Shown in pieces: positions 8,624 to 16,582 of a stretch of DNA of 64,000 nucleotides. A program made the translations under genes and the position numbers. The DNA is taken from assembly GCF_020193655.1 (NCBI RefSeq), contig NZ_JADYVE010000010.1, positions 124,001-188,000 of the forward strand, given 5' to 3'. Position 1 is the first letter of the stretch; each line of letters begins with the position of its first letter. The notes beneath the pieces were generated by a model. It was not told the origin of the DNA. It ran no database searches and was given only the letters and a program-made list of their open reading frames with translations. Source of the stretch: Ensifer sp. IC3342. GTDB lineage: Bacteria > Pseudomonadota > Alphaproteobacteria > Rhizobiales > Rhizobiaceae.

Positions 8624-9493
8624 TCATTGTGACACCTTGAGCGGCCCTGTCCCCATATCGTTCACGAGCGGCACGCCCGCATCCGTGAGAATGGTGTTGA
8701 TTTCGGACTGGTTCCGGCGGATCAGGGAGTTCAGCTTTCGCTCCCAGACCTTCTCGCCTTGCCGCACGCCCATGGTGATGCGGTAGAAGAGCTTCGGCAG
8801 GGTCGGCTCCTGCAAAAGCGGCGTCATCTTCAGATCAGGATGGCTCGCCTTGACCAAGGGCGCCCCGATCGGCCCCCAGAGGATGGCTGCATCTATGGCG
8901 CCGGACTTCAGGTCGGCAAGCATCTCGTCCGCCGGGTCCTCGTAACGCCGATCGACCATCAGATGGTACGGCTTCGCTTTGGGCAACAGCCCGTTCCTCG
9001 CCATATGCGTCGCTGGCGGGGTTCCCGCGATGATGCCGATCCGCTTGTCCTTGAGGAGTGGATCGGACAACTTCGTGACGCCAGACAGCGGACCGCTCGA
9101 AGGGACGATCAGAACATAGGCCGAGGTGTAGTAGTGGTTGGTATTCAGCACGAGCTCGTCGCCCTGGGCGTAGCCAATGACCACATCGCAGGCATTGGCC
9201 TGCAGGGTCTTGCGAATGAAGCCGGTGGCCATTGGAAACCAGGTATAGTCCAATGGCAGTCCGAGCTTGGACGCCATCAGTCCGGCAATCTTGTTCTCGT
9301 ACCCTGCACCCGAGCGATCCGACATCGGCAGATTGGCCGGATCGGCACAGACGCGGAAAGCTGTCTTCGACACCAGGTCCGACGTCTGTGCCACCGCCGG
9401 ACCGGCACGGACAACGCCAAGGACCAGAACGCTGACCGCTGCGACGAGGCTAGTTGCTGCCGAGGCACGATTTTTCAGCATCCCGGATCGCAT
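8624..9493 (-). CDS. xoxJ: XoxJ/MoxJ-like periplasmic binding protein
   Basis: This 289-residue exported protein belongs to the quinoprotein-dehydrogenase-associated solute-binding family that includes MxaJ and XoxJ, thought to help activate or mature the methanol dehydrogenase. The mature start FRVCADPANLPMS and the GYENKIAGLMASKLGL segment are typical. I chose the ATG at 9493 (AGGAAG upstream); an ATG at 9481 is also possible. Either start lies inside the 3' end of xoxG, so translation is coupled. The signal peptide ends near AVAQ. It completes the xoxF-xoxG-xoxJ set in the order known from methylotrophs. Confidence 0.85.
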   Translation of the reverse strand: MRSGMLKNRASAATSLVAAVSVLVLGVVRAGPAVAQTSDLVSKTAFRVCADPANLPMSDRSGAGYENKIAGLMASKLGLPLDYTWFPMATGFIRKTLQANACDVVIGYAQGDELVLNTNHYYTSAYVLIVPSSGPLSGVTKLSDPLLKDKRIGIIAGTPPATHMARNGLLPKAKPYHLMVDRRYEDPADEMLADLKSGAIDAAILWGPIGAPLVKASHPDLKMTPLLQEPTLPKLFYRITMGVRQGEKVWERKLNSLIRRNQSEINTILTDAGVPLVNDMGTGPLKVSQ

Positions 9494-9986
9494 CCGATTT
9501 CGCTTCCTTCTTGGCCGGGCGTCCTCGCGGCAGGGCACCGGAGCCGCGCGCCTTCAGATAGGTATAGATGTCATCGAGGTAACACATGACGTTGGCGTTC
9601 TCGCCGAAGGCGGGCATCACCGAGTTCTCGGCCACGTTCACCTTCTTGCGCCCGTTCGTGACGACTTCGACGAAGGCGTAGTAGTCCAAATTTGTCGCGG
9701 AGTTCTTCAAGGCCGGCGCATAGCTCGAACCCTCGCCCTCCGGGCCATGACAGACATGGCATTCGGCGTGATAGCGGCGGAAGCCCGAATAGGTCATCCA
9801 GTCGACCGTGCCATCCTTGGCGATATTGAAGGTCGGAACGTCGTCGGCAGTGTAATACCGCCCGTTCTCGCTGCGGACGGCGGTGATGTTGTCCTTTGGC
9901 GCCGATGCGTCTTCTGCGCCAGCGGTACCGGCAAAAAGCGTCAACAGGGAAAGGATCAACGGTAAAGCGGGTCTGGTTCTGGTCAT
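9450..9986 (-). CDS. xoxG: XoxG, cytochrome c electron acceptor of XoxF
   Basis: This is a periplasmic class I cytochrome c of 178 residues. It has a signal peptide (MTRTRPALPLILSLLTLFAGTAGA), one heme motif CHVCH near residue 76, and a likely axial methionine in SVMPAFGENA near residue 123. It takes electrons from the methanol dehydrogenase encoded just upstream. The C-terminus carries a charged extension (RGRPAKKEAKSD) with an extra cysteine five residues from the end. AAGGA precedes the start. A strong hairpin lies between it and xoxF, and its end overlaps xoxJ. Confidence 0.92.
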   Translation of the reverse strand: MTRTRPALPLILSLLTLFAGTAGAEDASAPKDNITAVRSENGRYYTADDVPTFNIAKDGTVDWMTYSGFRRYHAECHVCHGPEGEGSSYAPALKNSATNLDYYAFVEVVTNGRKKVNVAENSVMPAFGENANVMCYLDDIYTYLKARGSGALPRGRPAKKEAKSDAIRDAEKSCLGSN

Positions 9987-10010
9987 CTTGCGTCCTTTTA
10001 GGCGGGGGAC

Positions 10011-10044
10011 GAATGGACGCGGGTTTCACTACCCGCGTCCATTC
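10011..10044. terminator. Perfect 14-bp hairpin between xoxF and xoxG
   Basis: GAATGGACGCGGGT (10011-10024) is followed by a 6-base loop and its exact complement (10031-10044). On the transcribed minus strand it lies between the xoxF stop and the xoxG ribosome site. There is no U-run after it, so it is more likely an attenuator or mRNA stability hairpin that makes xoxF more abundant than xoxG than a full terminator. Confidence 0.7.
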
Positions 10045-10062
10045 CCTGGGCGAAGTGCCGCT

Positions 10063-11865
10063 TCATTCCGGCAGCTTGAACACGGTGAGCGTGCCGCCGA
10101 GCGCAGTGTAGTTGCTGAGGGCCGCATAGCCGCCGACCGCTCCCAGACCTTCATTCGGGTTCGTCAGGCCCGCTGCCAGACCGATGCCGGCCCAGCCGCC
10201 GACACCCGAGAGCACGGCCACGTACTGCTTGCCGTCACGGGCGTAGGTCATCACGTTACCGATCACCCCGGAAGGCGTCTTGAAGCGATAGAGCTCCTTA
10301 CCCGTGGAGGCATCGACCGCCTTCAGATAGCCCTCAAGCGTTCCGTAGAAGACCACGTCGCCGGCTGTTGCCAAAGCGCCCGACCAGACGGAGAAGGGTT
10401 CCGGCAGGGACCACTTGATCTTGCCTTCCTTGTTGTCCCAGGCAATGAAATTACCCATGCCGCCATGGCTGTCTGCCGCCGGATACATCGACAGCGTCGC
10501 CCCGACATAGGGCTGGCCGGCGGTGTAGCTTACCCGGAACGGTTCGTAGTCCATGCAGACATGGTTGGTTGGCACGTAGAACAGCTCGGTTTTCGGCGAA
10601 TAGGCCGCGGGCTGCTGGTCCTTGGATCCGAGCGCCGCCGGGCAGATGCCGGTCGAGTTGGTGTCCTCGCCATTCTGCTCGGTCGAAAACTGCGCCACGA
10701 CCTGCGGCCGGCCATACTGGTCGGACTTCGGGTCCATCACCACTTCGCTCGCCCAGTTGACCTTGGGATCGAATTTCTCGGCCACCAGCAGTTCGCCGGT
10801 GACACGGTCCATCGTATAGCTGAAGCCGTTTCGGTCGAAATGGGTCAGCAGCTTGCGATCCCTGCCGTCGATCTGCTGGTCAGTCAGGATCATCTCGTTG
10901 ACGCCGTCATAGTCCCATTCGTCGTGGGGCGTCATCTGGTAGACCCATTTGGCCATGCCGGTATCGACATCGCGCGCCCAGATCGTCATCGACCATCGGT
11001 TGTCGCCGGGCCGCTGGGTCGGGTTCCAGGTCGAGGGGTTGCCTGATCCGTAATACATCAGGTTCAGTTCGGGATCATAGGCATACCAGCCCCAGGTCGT
11101 GCCACCGCCGATCTTCCACTGATCGCCTTCCCAGGTGGTGAGACCGGAGTCCTTACCGACGGGCTTGCCCAGGTGGGTGGTCTTTTCGGGATCCATCAGC
11201 GTATCGCTGTCCGGACCCATGGAGTAACCGCGCCACAGGAGCTTGCCATCCGCCATCGAATAGGCCGTCACGGAGCCGCGCACACCGAACTCGCCGCCAG
11301 AGATGCCGACGAGCACTTTGTCCTTCACGGGCATGACCGTGGCGGTGTTGGTCTCGCCCTTGGCAGGATCGCCGTTCTTGACGCTCCAGATGACTTTGCC
11401 GGTCTTGGCGTCGAGCGCCACGACCGTCGTGTCGGCCTGATGCAGGAAGATCTTGTTATCCGCATAGGCCACACCGCGATTGACGGTGTCACAACACATC
11501 ACGGGAATGACGTTCGGATCCTGTTTCGGCTCGTATTTCCAAAGAATCTGACCGTCTTTCTTGAGATCCAGCGCGTAGACCGTGTTCGGAAACGGCGTAT
11601 GGACGTACATGATGTCGCCGATGACGAGCGGCGCACCTTCGTGACCGCGTAGCACGCCGGTCGAGAAGGTCCATGCCACCTGCAGTTTCCCGACATTGTC
11701 CTTGTTGATCTGGTCGAGCTTCGAGTAGCGCAGGTTGGCGTAGTCGCCGGTCTGGATGGCCCATTGATTGGGGTCGTCTATAAGCTTCTGCAATTCCGAG
11801 TTGGCGAGAGCGACCTGCGCGCCGCCTATCGTCGTGAAGGCAAGCAATGTAAGAAGTCGTTTCAT
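10063..11865 (-). CDS. xoxF: XoxF, lanthanide-dependent methanol dehydrogenase
   Basis: This periplasmic PQQ enzyme of 600 residues oxidises methanol to formaldehyde (or further). The signal peptide ends at AQVALA. The vicinal cysteine pair is at VMCCDTV (about residues 124-125). The catalytic Asp and the extra Asp that marks lanthanide-dependent enzymes appear as D-Y-D in [11 protein letters not shown] (about 318-320); calcium-type MxaF has Ala at the second position. Repeated tryptophan-docking blades run throughout. I chose the ATG at 11865 because GGAGG lies six bases before it; an ATG at 11871 directly abuts that site. No small subunit gene (mxaI) is present, as expected for XoxF. Confidence 0.97.
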   Translation of the reverse strand: MKRLLTLLAFTTIGGAQVALANSELQKLIDDPNQWAIQTGDYANLRYSKLDQINKDNVGKLQVAWTFSTGVLRGHEGAPLVIGDIMYVHTPFPNTVYALDLKKDGQILWKYEPKQDPNVIPVMCCDTVNRGVAYADNKIFLHQADTTVVALDAKTGKVIWSVKNGDPAKGETNTATVMPVKDKVLVGISGGEFGVRGSVTAYSMADGKLLWRGYSMGPDSDTLMDPEKTTHLGKPVGKDSGLTTWEGDQWKIGGGTTWGWYAYDPELNLMYYGSGNPSTWNPTQRPGDNRWSMTIWARDVDTGMAKWVYQMTPHDEWDYDGVNEMILTDQQIDGRDRKLLTHFDRNGFSYTMDRVTGELLVAEKFDPKVNWASEVVMDPKSDQYGRPQVVAQFSTEQNGEDTNSTGICPAALGSKDQQPAAYSPKTELFYVPTNHVCMDYEPFRVSYTAGQPYVGATLSMYPAADSHGGMGNFIAWDNKEGKIKWSLPEPFSVWSGALATAGDVVFYGTLEGYLKAVDASTGKELYRFKTPSGVIGNVMTYARDGKQYVAVLSGVGGWAGIGLAAGLTNPNEGLGAVGGYAALSNYTALGGTLTVFKLPE

Positions 11866-12037
11866 TTTCATCCTCCTCTCGAGTGCTGCCGATCAGGGCC
11901 ATTCAACCCGCTCGCCCCGGGAAAACCTCACGGTCTCCTCACTTCCCGGCATCGGCCTGCGACACTATCCCCGCGGCTTCAACGAGGCCGGGGCACCTTC
12001 CTCCTGCTTTTGGGTTCGGCTCCTCCTTCGCTTTGGT

Positions 12038-12137
12038 GCATGTCGCCCGAAATCGCTGCGGTTTCGGGACAACGACATGCGTGAAATCAAAGACCTAAAC
12101 CGCATCGCACGGCTGCAATTGAATGCGACGCGCTTTA
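12038..12137. repeat. RIME-like double palindrome upstream of xoxF
   Basis: Two adjacent palindromes are seen. The first has arms GCATGTCG plus CCCGAAA at 12038-12052, and TTTCGGG plus CGACATGC at 12062-12080. The second pairs TAAACCGCATCGCA with TGCGACGCGCTTTA, with two mismatches. Their size and wording match the rhizobial intergenic mosaic elements as I remember them. The right palindrome contains the stop codon of the cytochrome gene at 12135. The element lies between that gene and xoxF and could terminate, process or stabilise the transcript. Confidence 0.65.
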
Positions 12138-12548
12138 GGGAAACGTTGCCAAATAGGCGATCAGATCGGCGCGCTCCTGGTCCTTGCGCAATCCCGCGAA
12201 GGTCATCTTCGTGCCGGACAAAAAGGCCTTCGGGTTGGTGACGAACTCAGCGATCTTGTCCGGCGTCCAGGTCAATCCACCCTCTGCCGCTTTGGTCATG
12301 GCGGGGGAATAGGAGAACCCTTCGATTTTGCCGGCCGGGCGGTCGACCACGCCGGTGAGCAACGGGCCGGTCTTCGATTTGGCATCCGGACCGATCGCAT
12401 GGCAGGCCTGACATTTGCGAAACACCGTCTTGCCCGCCGCCGGGTCGCCCGCTGCAGGATCAAGAGCAACCGCCGGCGCCACCGAGCCTGCAAAAACTCC
12501 ACCGAATACGACGACTGCGGTCAGTGCGGTACCAAGTCTAAAAGCCAT
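12135..12548 (-). CDS. Periplasmic cytochrome c (isocytochrome c2-like)
   Basis: This 137-residue class I cytochrome c has a signal peptide (MAFRLGTALTAVVVFGGVFAGSVAPAVA), heme motif CQACH near residue 46, and axial methionine probably in GTKMTFAGL near residue 113. The sequence is of the mitochondrial/c2 class. It lies directly after fghA and before xoxF, which recalls the adhI-cycI pairing of Rhodobacter sphaeroides, where the cytochrome is an isocytochrome c2. It may carry electrons from XoxG to the terminal oxidase, but partners cannot be read from the sequence. GGGAGAGGAAGG precedes the start. Confidence 0.88.
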   Translation of the reverse strand: MAFRLGTALTAVVVFGGVFAGSVAPAVALDPAAGDPAAGKTVFRKCQACHAIGPDAKSKTGPLLTGVVDRPAGKIEGFSYSPAMTKAAEGGLTWTPDKIAEFVTNPKAFLSGTKMTFAGLRKDQERADLIAYLATFP

Positions 12549-12561
12549 GCCTTCCTCTCCC

Positions 12562-13404
12562 TTACGCGGTGTTCAACCGCTCTGCATGCCAACGCACGTG
12601 GTCTTCGCCGAAGCTCGCCACGAAGTAGTAGCTATGGTCATATCCCGCCTGCACCCTGAGGACGCTGGCCTGGCGCCGCTCCGCCAGCAGCCGGGCCATC
12701 GCCTCGGGCTGCAACTGTCCCAGGAACTGGTCTGCCGAGCCCTGATCGATCAGGATATCGCCCTGCCAGCCAAGTTCGCTGAGGAGCAGGCAGGCGTCGT
12801 ACATGCCCCAATGGGCCTCGTCGTCGCCGAGATAGGCCGAGAACTGTTTGCGACCCCAGTCGGACCGGGTCGGATTGACAATCGGTGCAAAGGCGGAGAC
12901 CGAGCGGAACAGCCCGGGATTGCGAAAGGCAATCGTCAGCGCGCCATGCCCGCCCATCGAGTGCCCGGTAACGCCGTTGATACCGTTGAGCGGGAATTGC
13001 TCCCGCAGCAGGTCGGGCAATTCCGTGACGATGTAATCGTACATCCGGTAGTGCCGTGCCCAGGGCTTCTGCGTCGCATTGACGTAGAAACCGGCGCCCT
13101 GACCGAGATCATAGGCTTCGTCGTCGGCGACCTCTTCGCCACGCGGCGAGGTGTCGGGGAAAACCAGTGCCAGCCCCTGCTCCGCCGCGTGCCGCTGCAA
13201 GCCCGCCTTGATCATGGCGTTCTCATGGGTACAGGTCAGCCCGGAGAGATACCATAGCAGCGGGACCGGACACGTCCGCGCCTGCGGCGGCAGGTAGAGG
13301 CCGAATGTCATCTCGACGCCGCAGACGTCGGAGGCGTGCCGGTAAACCGACTGTGTCCCGCCGAAACATTGGTTTTGCGTTACGAGTTCCATCTTCACGC
13401 TCAA
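12562..13404 (-). CDS. fghA: S-formylglutathione hydrolase
   Basis: This cytoplasmic esterase hydrolyses S-formylglutathione to formate and glutathione, the step after the formaldehyde dehydrogenase. The 280 residues form an esterase-D alpha/beta hydrolase. The nucleophile motif is GHSMGG (near residue 148), the oxyanion segment is LWYLSGLTCTHEN, the Asp lies in the ILIDQGSADQF segment and the His in AGYDHSYYF. It overlaps the dehydrogenase stop by four bases, so the two enzymes are made together. A second in-frame ATG four codons downstream is an alternative start. Confidence 0.96.
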   Translation of the reverse strand: MSVKMELVTQNQCFGGTQSVYRHASDVCGVEMTFGLYLPPQARTCPVPLLWYLSGLTCTHENAMIKAGLQRHAAEQGLALVFPDTSPRGEEVADDEAYDLGQGAGFYVNATQKPWARHYRMYDYIVTELPDLLREQFPLNGINGVTGHSMGGHGALTIAFRNPGLFRSVSAFAPIVNPTRSDWGRKQFSAYLGDDEAHWGMYDACLLLSELGWQGDILIDQGSADQFLGQLQPEAMARLLAERRQASVLRVQAGYDHSYYFVASFGEDHVRWHAERLNTA

Positions 13405-14528
13405 TAGAGGACGACGCTGCGGATGCTTTCGCCGGAATGCATCAGCTCGAAGCCCTTGTTGATGTCGTCGAGCGGCAACGTGTGGGTGATCATCGGATCG
13501 ATCGCGATCTTGCCCTCCATGTACCAGTCGACGATCTTCGGCACGTCGGTGCGCCCGCGCGCGCCGCCGAAGGCGGTGCCCATCCAGGTGCGGCCGGTGA
13601 CCAGCTGGAACGGGCGGGTGGCAATCTCCTGGCCGGCGCCGGCCACCCCGATGATCACCGACTTGCCCCAGCCGCGATGCGAGGCCTCGAGCGCCTGGCG
13701 CATCACCTTCGTGTTGCCGGTGCAGTCGAAGGTGTAGTCGGCGCCGCCGATCTGGTCGGCGCCGCGCTTGGTCAGGTTGACGAGATAGGGCACGAGGTCG
13801 TCGCCAACCTCTTTCGGGTTGACGAAGTGAGTCATGCCGAACTTCTCGCCCCAGGGCTTCTTGTCATTGTTCAAATCGACGCCGATGATCATGTCGGCGC
13901 CGGCAAGGCGCAGCCCCTGGATGACGTTCAAGCCGATGCCGCCGAGACCGAAGACGATCGCCGTCGAGCCCATCTCGACCTTGGCGGTGTTGATCACCGC
14001 GCCGATGCCGGTGGTCACCCCGCAGCCGATGTAGCAGATCTTGTCGAACGGCGCGTCCGGATTGACCTTGGCGACGGCGATCTCCGGCAACACGGTGAAG
14101 TTCGCAAAGGTCGAGCAGCCCATGTAGTGGTGGATCTTGTCGCCGTTGAGCGAAAAGCGCGAGGTGCCGTCGGGCATGACGCCCTGGCCTTGGGTGGCGC
14201 GGATGGCGGTGCAGAGATTGGTCTTGCGCGACAGGCACGAGGGGCAGGATCGGCATTCAGGCGTATAGAGCGGGATGACGTGGTCGCCCTTCTTCACCGA
14301 GGTGACGCCGGGGCCGACATCGACGACGATGCCGGCGCCCTCGTGGCCGAGGATTGCCGGGAACAGTCCTTCCGGATCGGCGCCCGACAGGGTGAAATCA
14401 TCGGTGTGGCAGATGCCGGTCGCCTTCACCTCGACCAGCACCTCGCCGGCCCGCGGACCTTCGAGCTCAACTTCGCTCACAATAAGGGGTTTTCCGGCTT
14501 CGACAGCCAGAGCAGCGCGAGTGCGCAT
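13401..14528 (-). CDS. frmA: S-(hydroxymethyl)glutathione dehydrogenase (class III alcohol dehydrogenase)
   Basis: This NAD- and zinc-dependent enzyme (375 residues) converts S-hydroxymethylglutathione to S-formylglutathione; it is also called FlhA or AdhI. Catalytic zinc ligands are in ATGICHTDDF (Cys) and GHEGAG (His). Structural zinc cysteines are in CRSCPSCLSRKTNLC, and the NAD-binding turn is FGLGGIGLNV. I use the ATG at 14528 with GGAGG six bases upstream. It is the first gene of the leftward operon frmA-fghA-cytochrome-xoxF-xoxG-xoxJ. Its promoter region carries the operator-like sequence described at 14616. Confidence 0.97.
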   Translation of the reverse strand: MRTRAALAVEAGKPLIVSEVELEGPRAGEVLVEVKATGICHTDDFTLSGADPEGLFPAILGHEGAGIVVDVGPGVTSVKKGDHVIPLYTPECRSCPSCLSRKTNLCTAIRATQGQGVMPDGTSRFSLNGDKIHHYMGCSTFANFTVLPEIAVAKVNPDAPFDKICYIGCGVTTGIGAVINTAKVEMGSTAIVFGLGGIGLNVIQGLRLAGADMIIGVDLNNDKKPWGEKFGMTHFVNPKEVGDDLVPYLVNLTKRGADQIGGADYTFDCTGNTKVMRQALEASHRGWGKSVIIGVAGAGQEIATRPFQLVTGRTWMGTAFGGARGRTDVPKIVDWYMEGKIAIDPMITHTLPLDDINKGFELMHSGESIRSVVLY

Positions 14529-14615
14529 CAATGCCTCCGATAACTGCGTTCTGTAGGGGTGGCCCTGTGTGGCCTTGTACGCAGATTACAGACGTGCCAA
14601 GGCGCAAAGACAATT

Positions 14616-14643
14616 GCGACCTTAGTGTGTAAAACGCGACCTT
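14616..14643. promoter_or_regulatory. Operator-like sequence between frmA and the gene at 14700
   Basis: It reads GCGACCTTAG, one base, GTGTA, two bases, ACGCG (14616-14638), and the octamer GCGACCTT recurs at 14636-14643, 20 bp (about two helical turns) after the first. A near-identical sequence, 20 of 23 positions, lies before the gene at 16466. This is an observed repeat; binding by the NarL-type regulator encoded at 20040 is inference. Confidence 0.6.
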
Positions 14644-14699
14644 TGGCTTCTCCCTTGGTCAGCCTATACTGACGCTCGTTCGAACAGGGGAGATCGCAG

Positions 14700-15305
14700 A
14701 TGAGAGCCGCCAGTTATGCGTTCTGTCTGGCACTTTGCCTGACGCAAGCTTCCGGCTTTGCAGGCGCCGCGGACTTTTCCGATCCTGACTGGCCATGCAT
14801 CCAGCGCAAGGTCGCGAACCTCTCGGCAAGCCTGATGTGGCCGGAGCCGATAGCGCCTATGGCACTTGCTCCTGCGGCAAAGGAGCTGGTCGAAGTCGTC
14901 TCGCTTCGCCGGGTTGCGCTTGAAGAGGCTGAGGCCCATGTCCGGGCCTTCGTCGAGAAGAGTGCTCCCGTGGACGGTCAACTGCTCGGCAATATCTTCC
15001 TCGCCGTATTCGACAAGATCGCCGACACCCGACAGCGGTTGCTTGCCGGGATTGCCCGCTATTCCCGCAGCCAGATCGCGCTCTCCTCGCGGATCGACGA
15101 CGGCCGCGTCGAGATGGCTAAACTTACGCGTGAGAAAGATCCGGATTTCGACCGTATCGACAAGCTGGAGGAACAGATCGACTGGGATGAGCGCATCTAC
15201 CGCGAACGCGCGCAGGCGCTCACCTATGTCTGCGAAACGCCGGTGCTTCTGGAAAAACGCGCCTATGCCATTGCTAAGATACTGCTCAAGCAGATGCCGG
15301 ATTGA
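14700..15305 (+). CDS. Exported coiled-coil protein of unknown function
   Basis: This 201-residue protein has a signal peptide (MRAASYAFCLALCLTQASGFAGA, then ADFSDPDWPCIQRKV). The mature part is almost wholly helical, with heptad-like stretches from about residue 75 to 170 and two cysteines, one near each end, that could pair. I recognise no domain. It diverges from frmA and shares the operator-like repeat at 14616, so it is probably induced with methanol and formaldehyde oxidation. It ends at a palindromic repeat that separates it from the convergent gene. Confidence 0.75.
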   Translation: MRAASYAFCLALCLTQASGFAGAADFSDPDWPCIQRKVANLSASLMWPEPIAPMALAPAAKELVEVVSLRRVALEEAEAHVRAFVEKSAPVDGQLLGNIFLAVFDKIADTRQRLLAGIARYSRSQIALSSRIDDGRVEMAKLTREKDPDFDRIDKLEEQIDWDERIYRERAQALTYVCETPVLLEKRAYAIAKILLKQMPD

Positions 15306-15341
15306 GCCAAACCTCTCCACGTCGGCATGTGGCCTTCTGCG

Positions 15342-15434
15342 TTTCCTTAAAGCACAGCCGATTTAAGGAAATATGCAGTAATTCAAAGTGCCACAGCGTC
15401 GTTTGCATGTCGGATAAGACGTGCGGCGCTGTAG
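15342..15434. repeat. Dispersed rhizobial intergenic repeat, copy 1
   Basis: The first hairpin has TTTCCTTAA (15342-15350) and TTAAGGAAA (15363-15371). The second begins ACAGCG (15393) and ends CGCTGT (15427-15432), enclosing GCATGTC and GACGTGC. The same two-hairpin sequence recurs in opposite orientation at 45377-45470. Both copies lie between convergent genes, where they can act as two-way terminators. Confidence 0.75.
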
Positions 15435-15435
15435 G

Positions 15436-15789
15436 TCAGAAGCACAACATCTCCGCCTCTGCCTGGGCGCGCCTCAGATCGGCCACGATCGTGCGCGGCA
15501 TAGCCGCCGACTTGAACATGGCCATCTGTTCGCCGCCTGCCTGCTGAAGAGAGAGCACGGTCTCGGCCTGGACATATTTGTCATAGGGCAGGATGGATGC
15601 GATCAGATCGATCGAGCAGGCACATTTGCCCAGCACCGCCCGGCTTTGGCCATTGACCGCCATGCATCCGAACACATAGTCGGCACGCGCCTCGGTCGGA
15701 TAGTCGTTCAGGCTCTCCGAAATGCTTTGTCCGCTTGCCGGCACCGTAGCTGCTGCAATTGCGAGCGCGGATAGGGCTTCCCGCATCAT
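15436..15789 (-). CDS. Small exported protein, unknown function
   Basis: This 117-residue protein has a signal peptide (MMREALSALAIAAATVPASG). The mature part has four cysteines, two of them in GKCACS, with the others in FGCMAV and EMLCF, which suggests disulfides or a metal site. There is no heme motif. Its start overlaps the stop of the upstream gene by four bases, so the two form an operon preceded by the second copy of the operator-like sequence. I do not recognise the family; co-occurrence with the XoxF region suggests a periplasmic accessory role. Confidence 0.7.
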   Translation of the reverse strand: MMREALSALAIAAATVPASGQSISESLNDYPTEARADYVFGCMAVNGQSRAVLGKCACSIDLIASILPYDKYVQAETVLSLQQAGGEQMAMFKSAAMPRTIVADLRRAQAEAEMLCF

Positions 15790-16466
15790 TGTCGGCCCTC
15801 CCCTGCCCGTTTCAGGGTAATCGCGTTGATATAACCCGCCTCTGCCCTGCCAGCAGCCGCCGGCACGGTGGCAACCAGCGAATAGTACCAGCCGGGAACG
15901 TCTTCCGACACGGTGATGGCGAGCGCCAGTTCGGCAAACCGCCCCATCCTTTCGCGCGCCTTGTCCTTCGTGAACGGCCGAATCGTCACCTCGCGCGCGG
16001 CGATGTCCCGGTTTTCGTAGCGGAGTGATACGGGCACGACTTGCGCATCCCGCAGCAAGGCTTCCTTGATCCGGTTGCGCATATAGAAGGGGCTGCCGCC
16101 CGATTGACCGGCAACGTCGACAAGCACGCTTTCAAGGAAGTACATGATCAGAGGATTGCCGACCGAGGCCGGATAATTCCCAAGCGCGCGGGACCGAGTA
16201 CCCTGATAGAGCGTCATGGCGACACTGTCGTCGTCGGGCTTGATCTTCAAGTCTATGCCGAAGCTGCCGCCTGCCTGCCCGACATCAGCACCGGATATGA
16301 CTTTGTCATAGACAAGCGTGCCCTGCCCGGCTTCGCTCTTACCCGGCACCGCCTCGAGCCCCTTCAGTGCCGTCGACCGAAAGAGAAGCTCGTAAGTTTC
16401 GGCAGCCGCGGCCGGCCCATGGCCCGTTCCAAGGAGGAACAGAGCAAAGAGGAGAAGAATACGCAT
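15786..16466 (-). CDS. Exported protein, unknown function, operon partner of 15436
   Basis: This 226-residue protein has a signal peptide (MRILLLFALFLLGTGHGPAAA) and a beta-rich mature domain without cysteines. An early segment TYELLFRSTALKGLEAVPG and a central MYFLESVLVDVAGQSGGSPFYMRNRI recall a lipid- or ligand-binding periplasmic domain, but no family is recognised. GGGAGG lies six bases before the start. The promoter carries the sequence shared with the frmA/14700 region, only 27 bases before the start codon. With the gene at 14700 it forms a group of apparently co-regulated unknown periplasmic proteins. Confidence 0.7.
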   Translation of the reverse strand: MRILLLFALFLLGTGHGPAAAAETYELLFRSTALKGLEAVPGKSEAGQGTLVYDKVISGADVGQAGGSFGIDLKIKPDDDSVAMTLYQGTRSRALGNYPASVGNPLIMYFLESVLVDVAGQSGGSPFYMRNRIKEALLRDAQVVPVSLRYENRDIAAREVTIRPFTKDKARERMGRFAELALAITVSEDVPGWYYSLVATVPAAAGRAEAGYINAITLKRAGEGRQ

Positions 16467-16492
16467 CGCAGACCTCCCGTTCTGCAGCGCCG

Positions 16493-16515
16493 CGCGTCGT
16501 ACACGCTAAGGTCGC
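16493..16515. promoter_or_regulatory. Second copy of the operator-like sequence
   Basis: On the minus strand it reads GCGACCTTAG, one base, GTGTA, two bases, ACGCG, identical to the copy at 14616-14638 at 20 of 23 positions; the three differing positions are the one- and two-base gaps. It lies directly upstream of the 15786-16466 gene. A further inverted repeat, CCGGTGAC at 16523-16530 with GTCACCGG at 16555-16562, may terminate the kinase operon that ends at 16583. Confidence 0.6.
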
Positions 16516-16582
16516 TGTAGCGCCGGTGACGAGCCTAGCAATGCCTGTAACAAAGTCACCGGAGACCTTTGTCTGTGTTTGG

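Noticed and set aside
9883..11046. 387-residue open frame on the plus strand
   Set aside because: It is antisense to xoxF and xoxG, which have unambiguous motifs; its composition is typical of a shadow frame.
13305..14543. 412-residue open frame on the plus strand
   Set aside because: It is antisense to frmA, an unmistakable class III alcohol dehydrogenase, and is rich in Asp, His and Arg without any domain.
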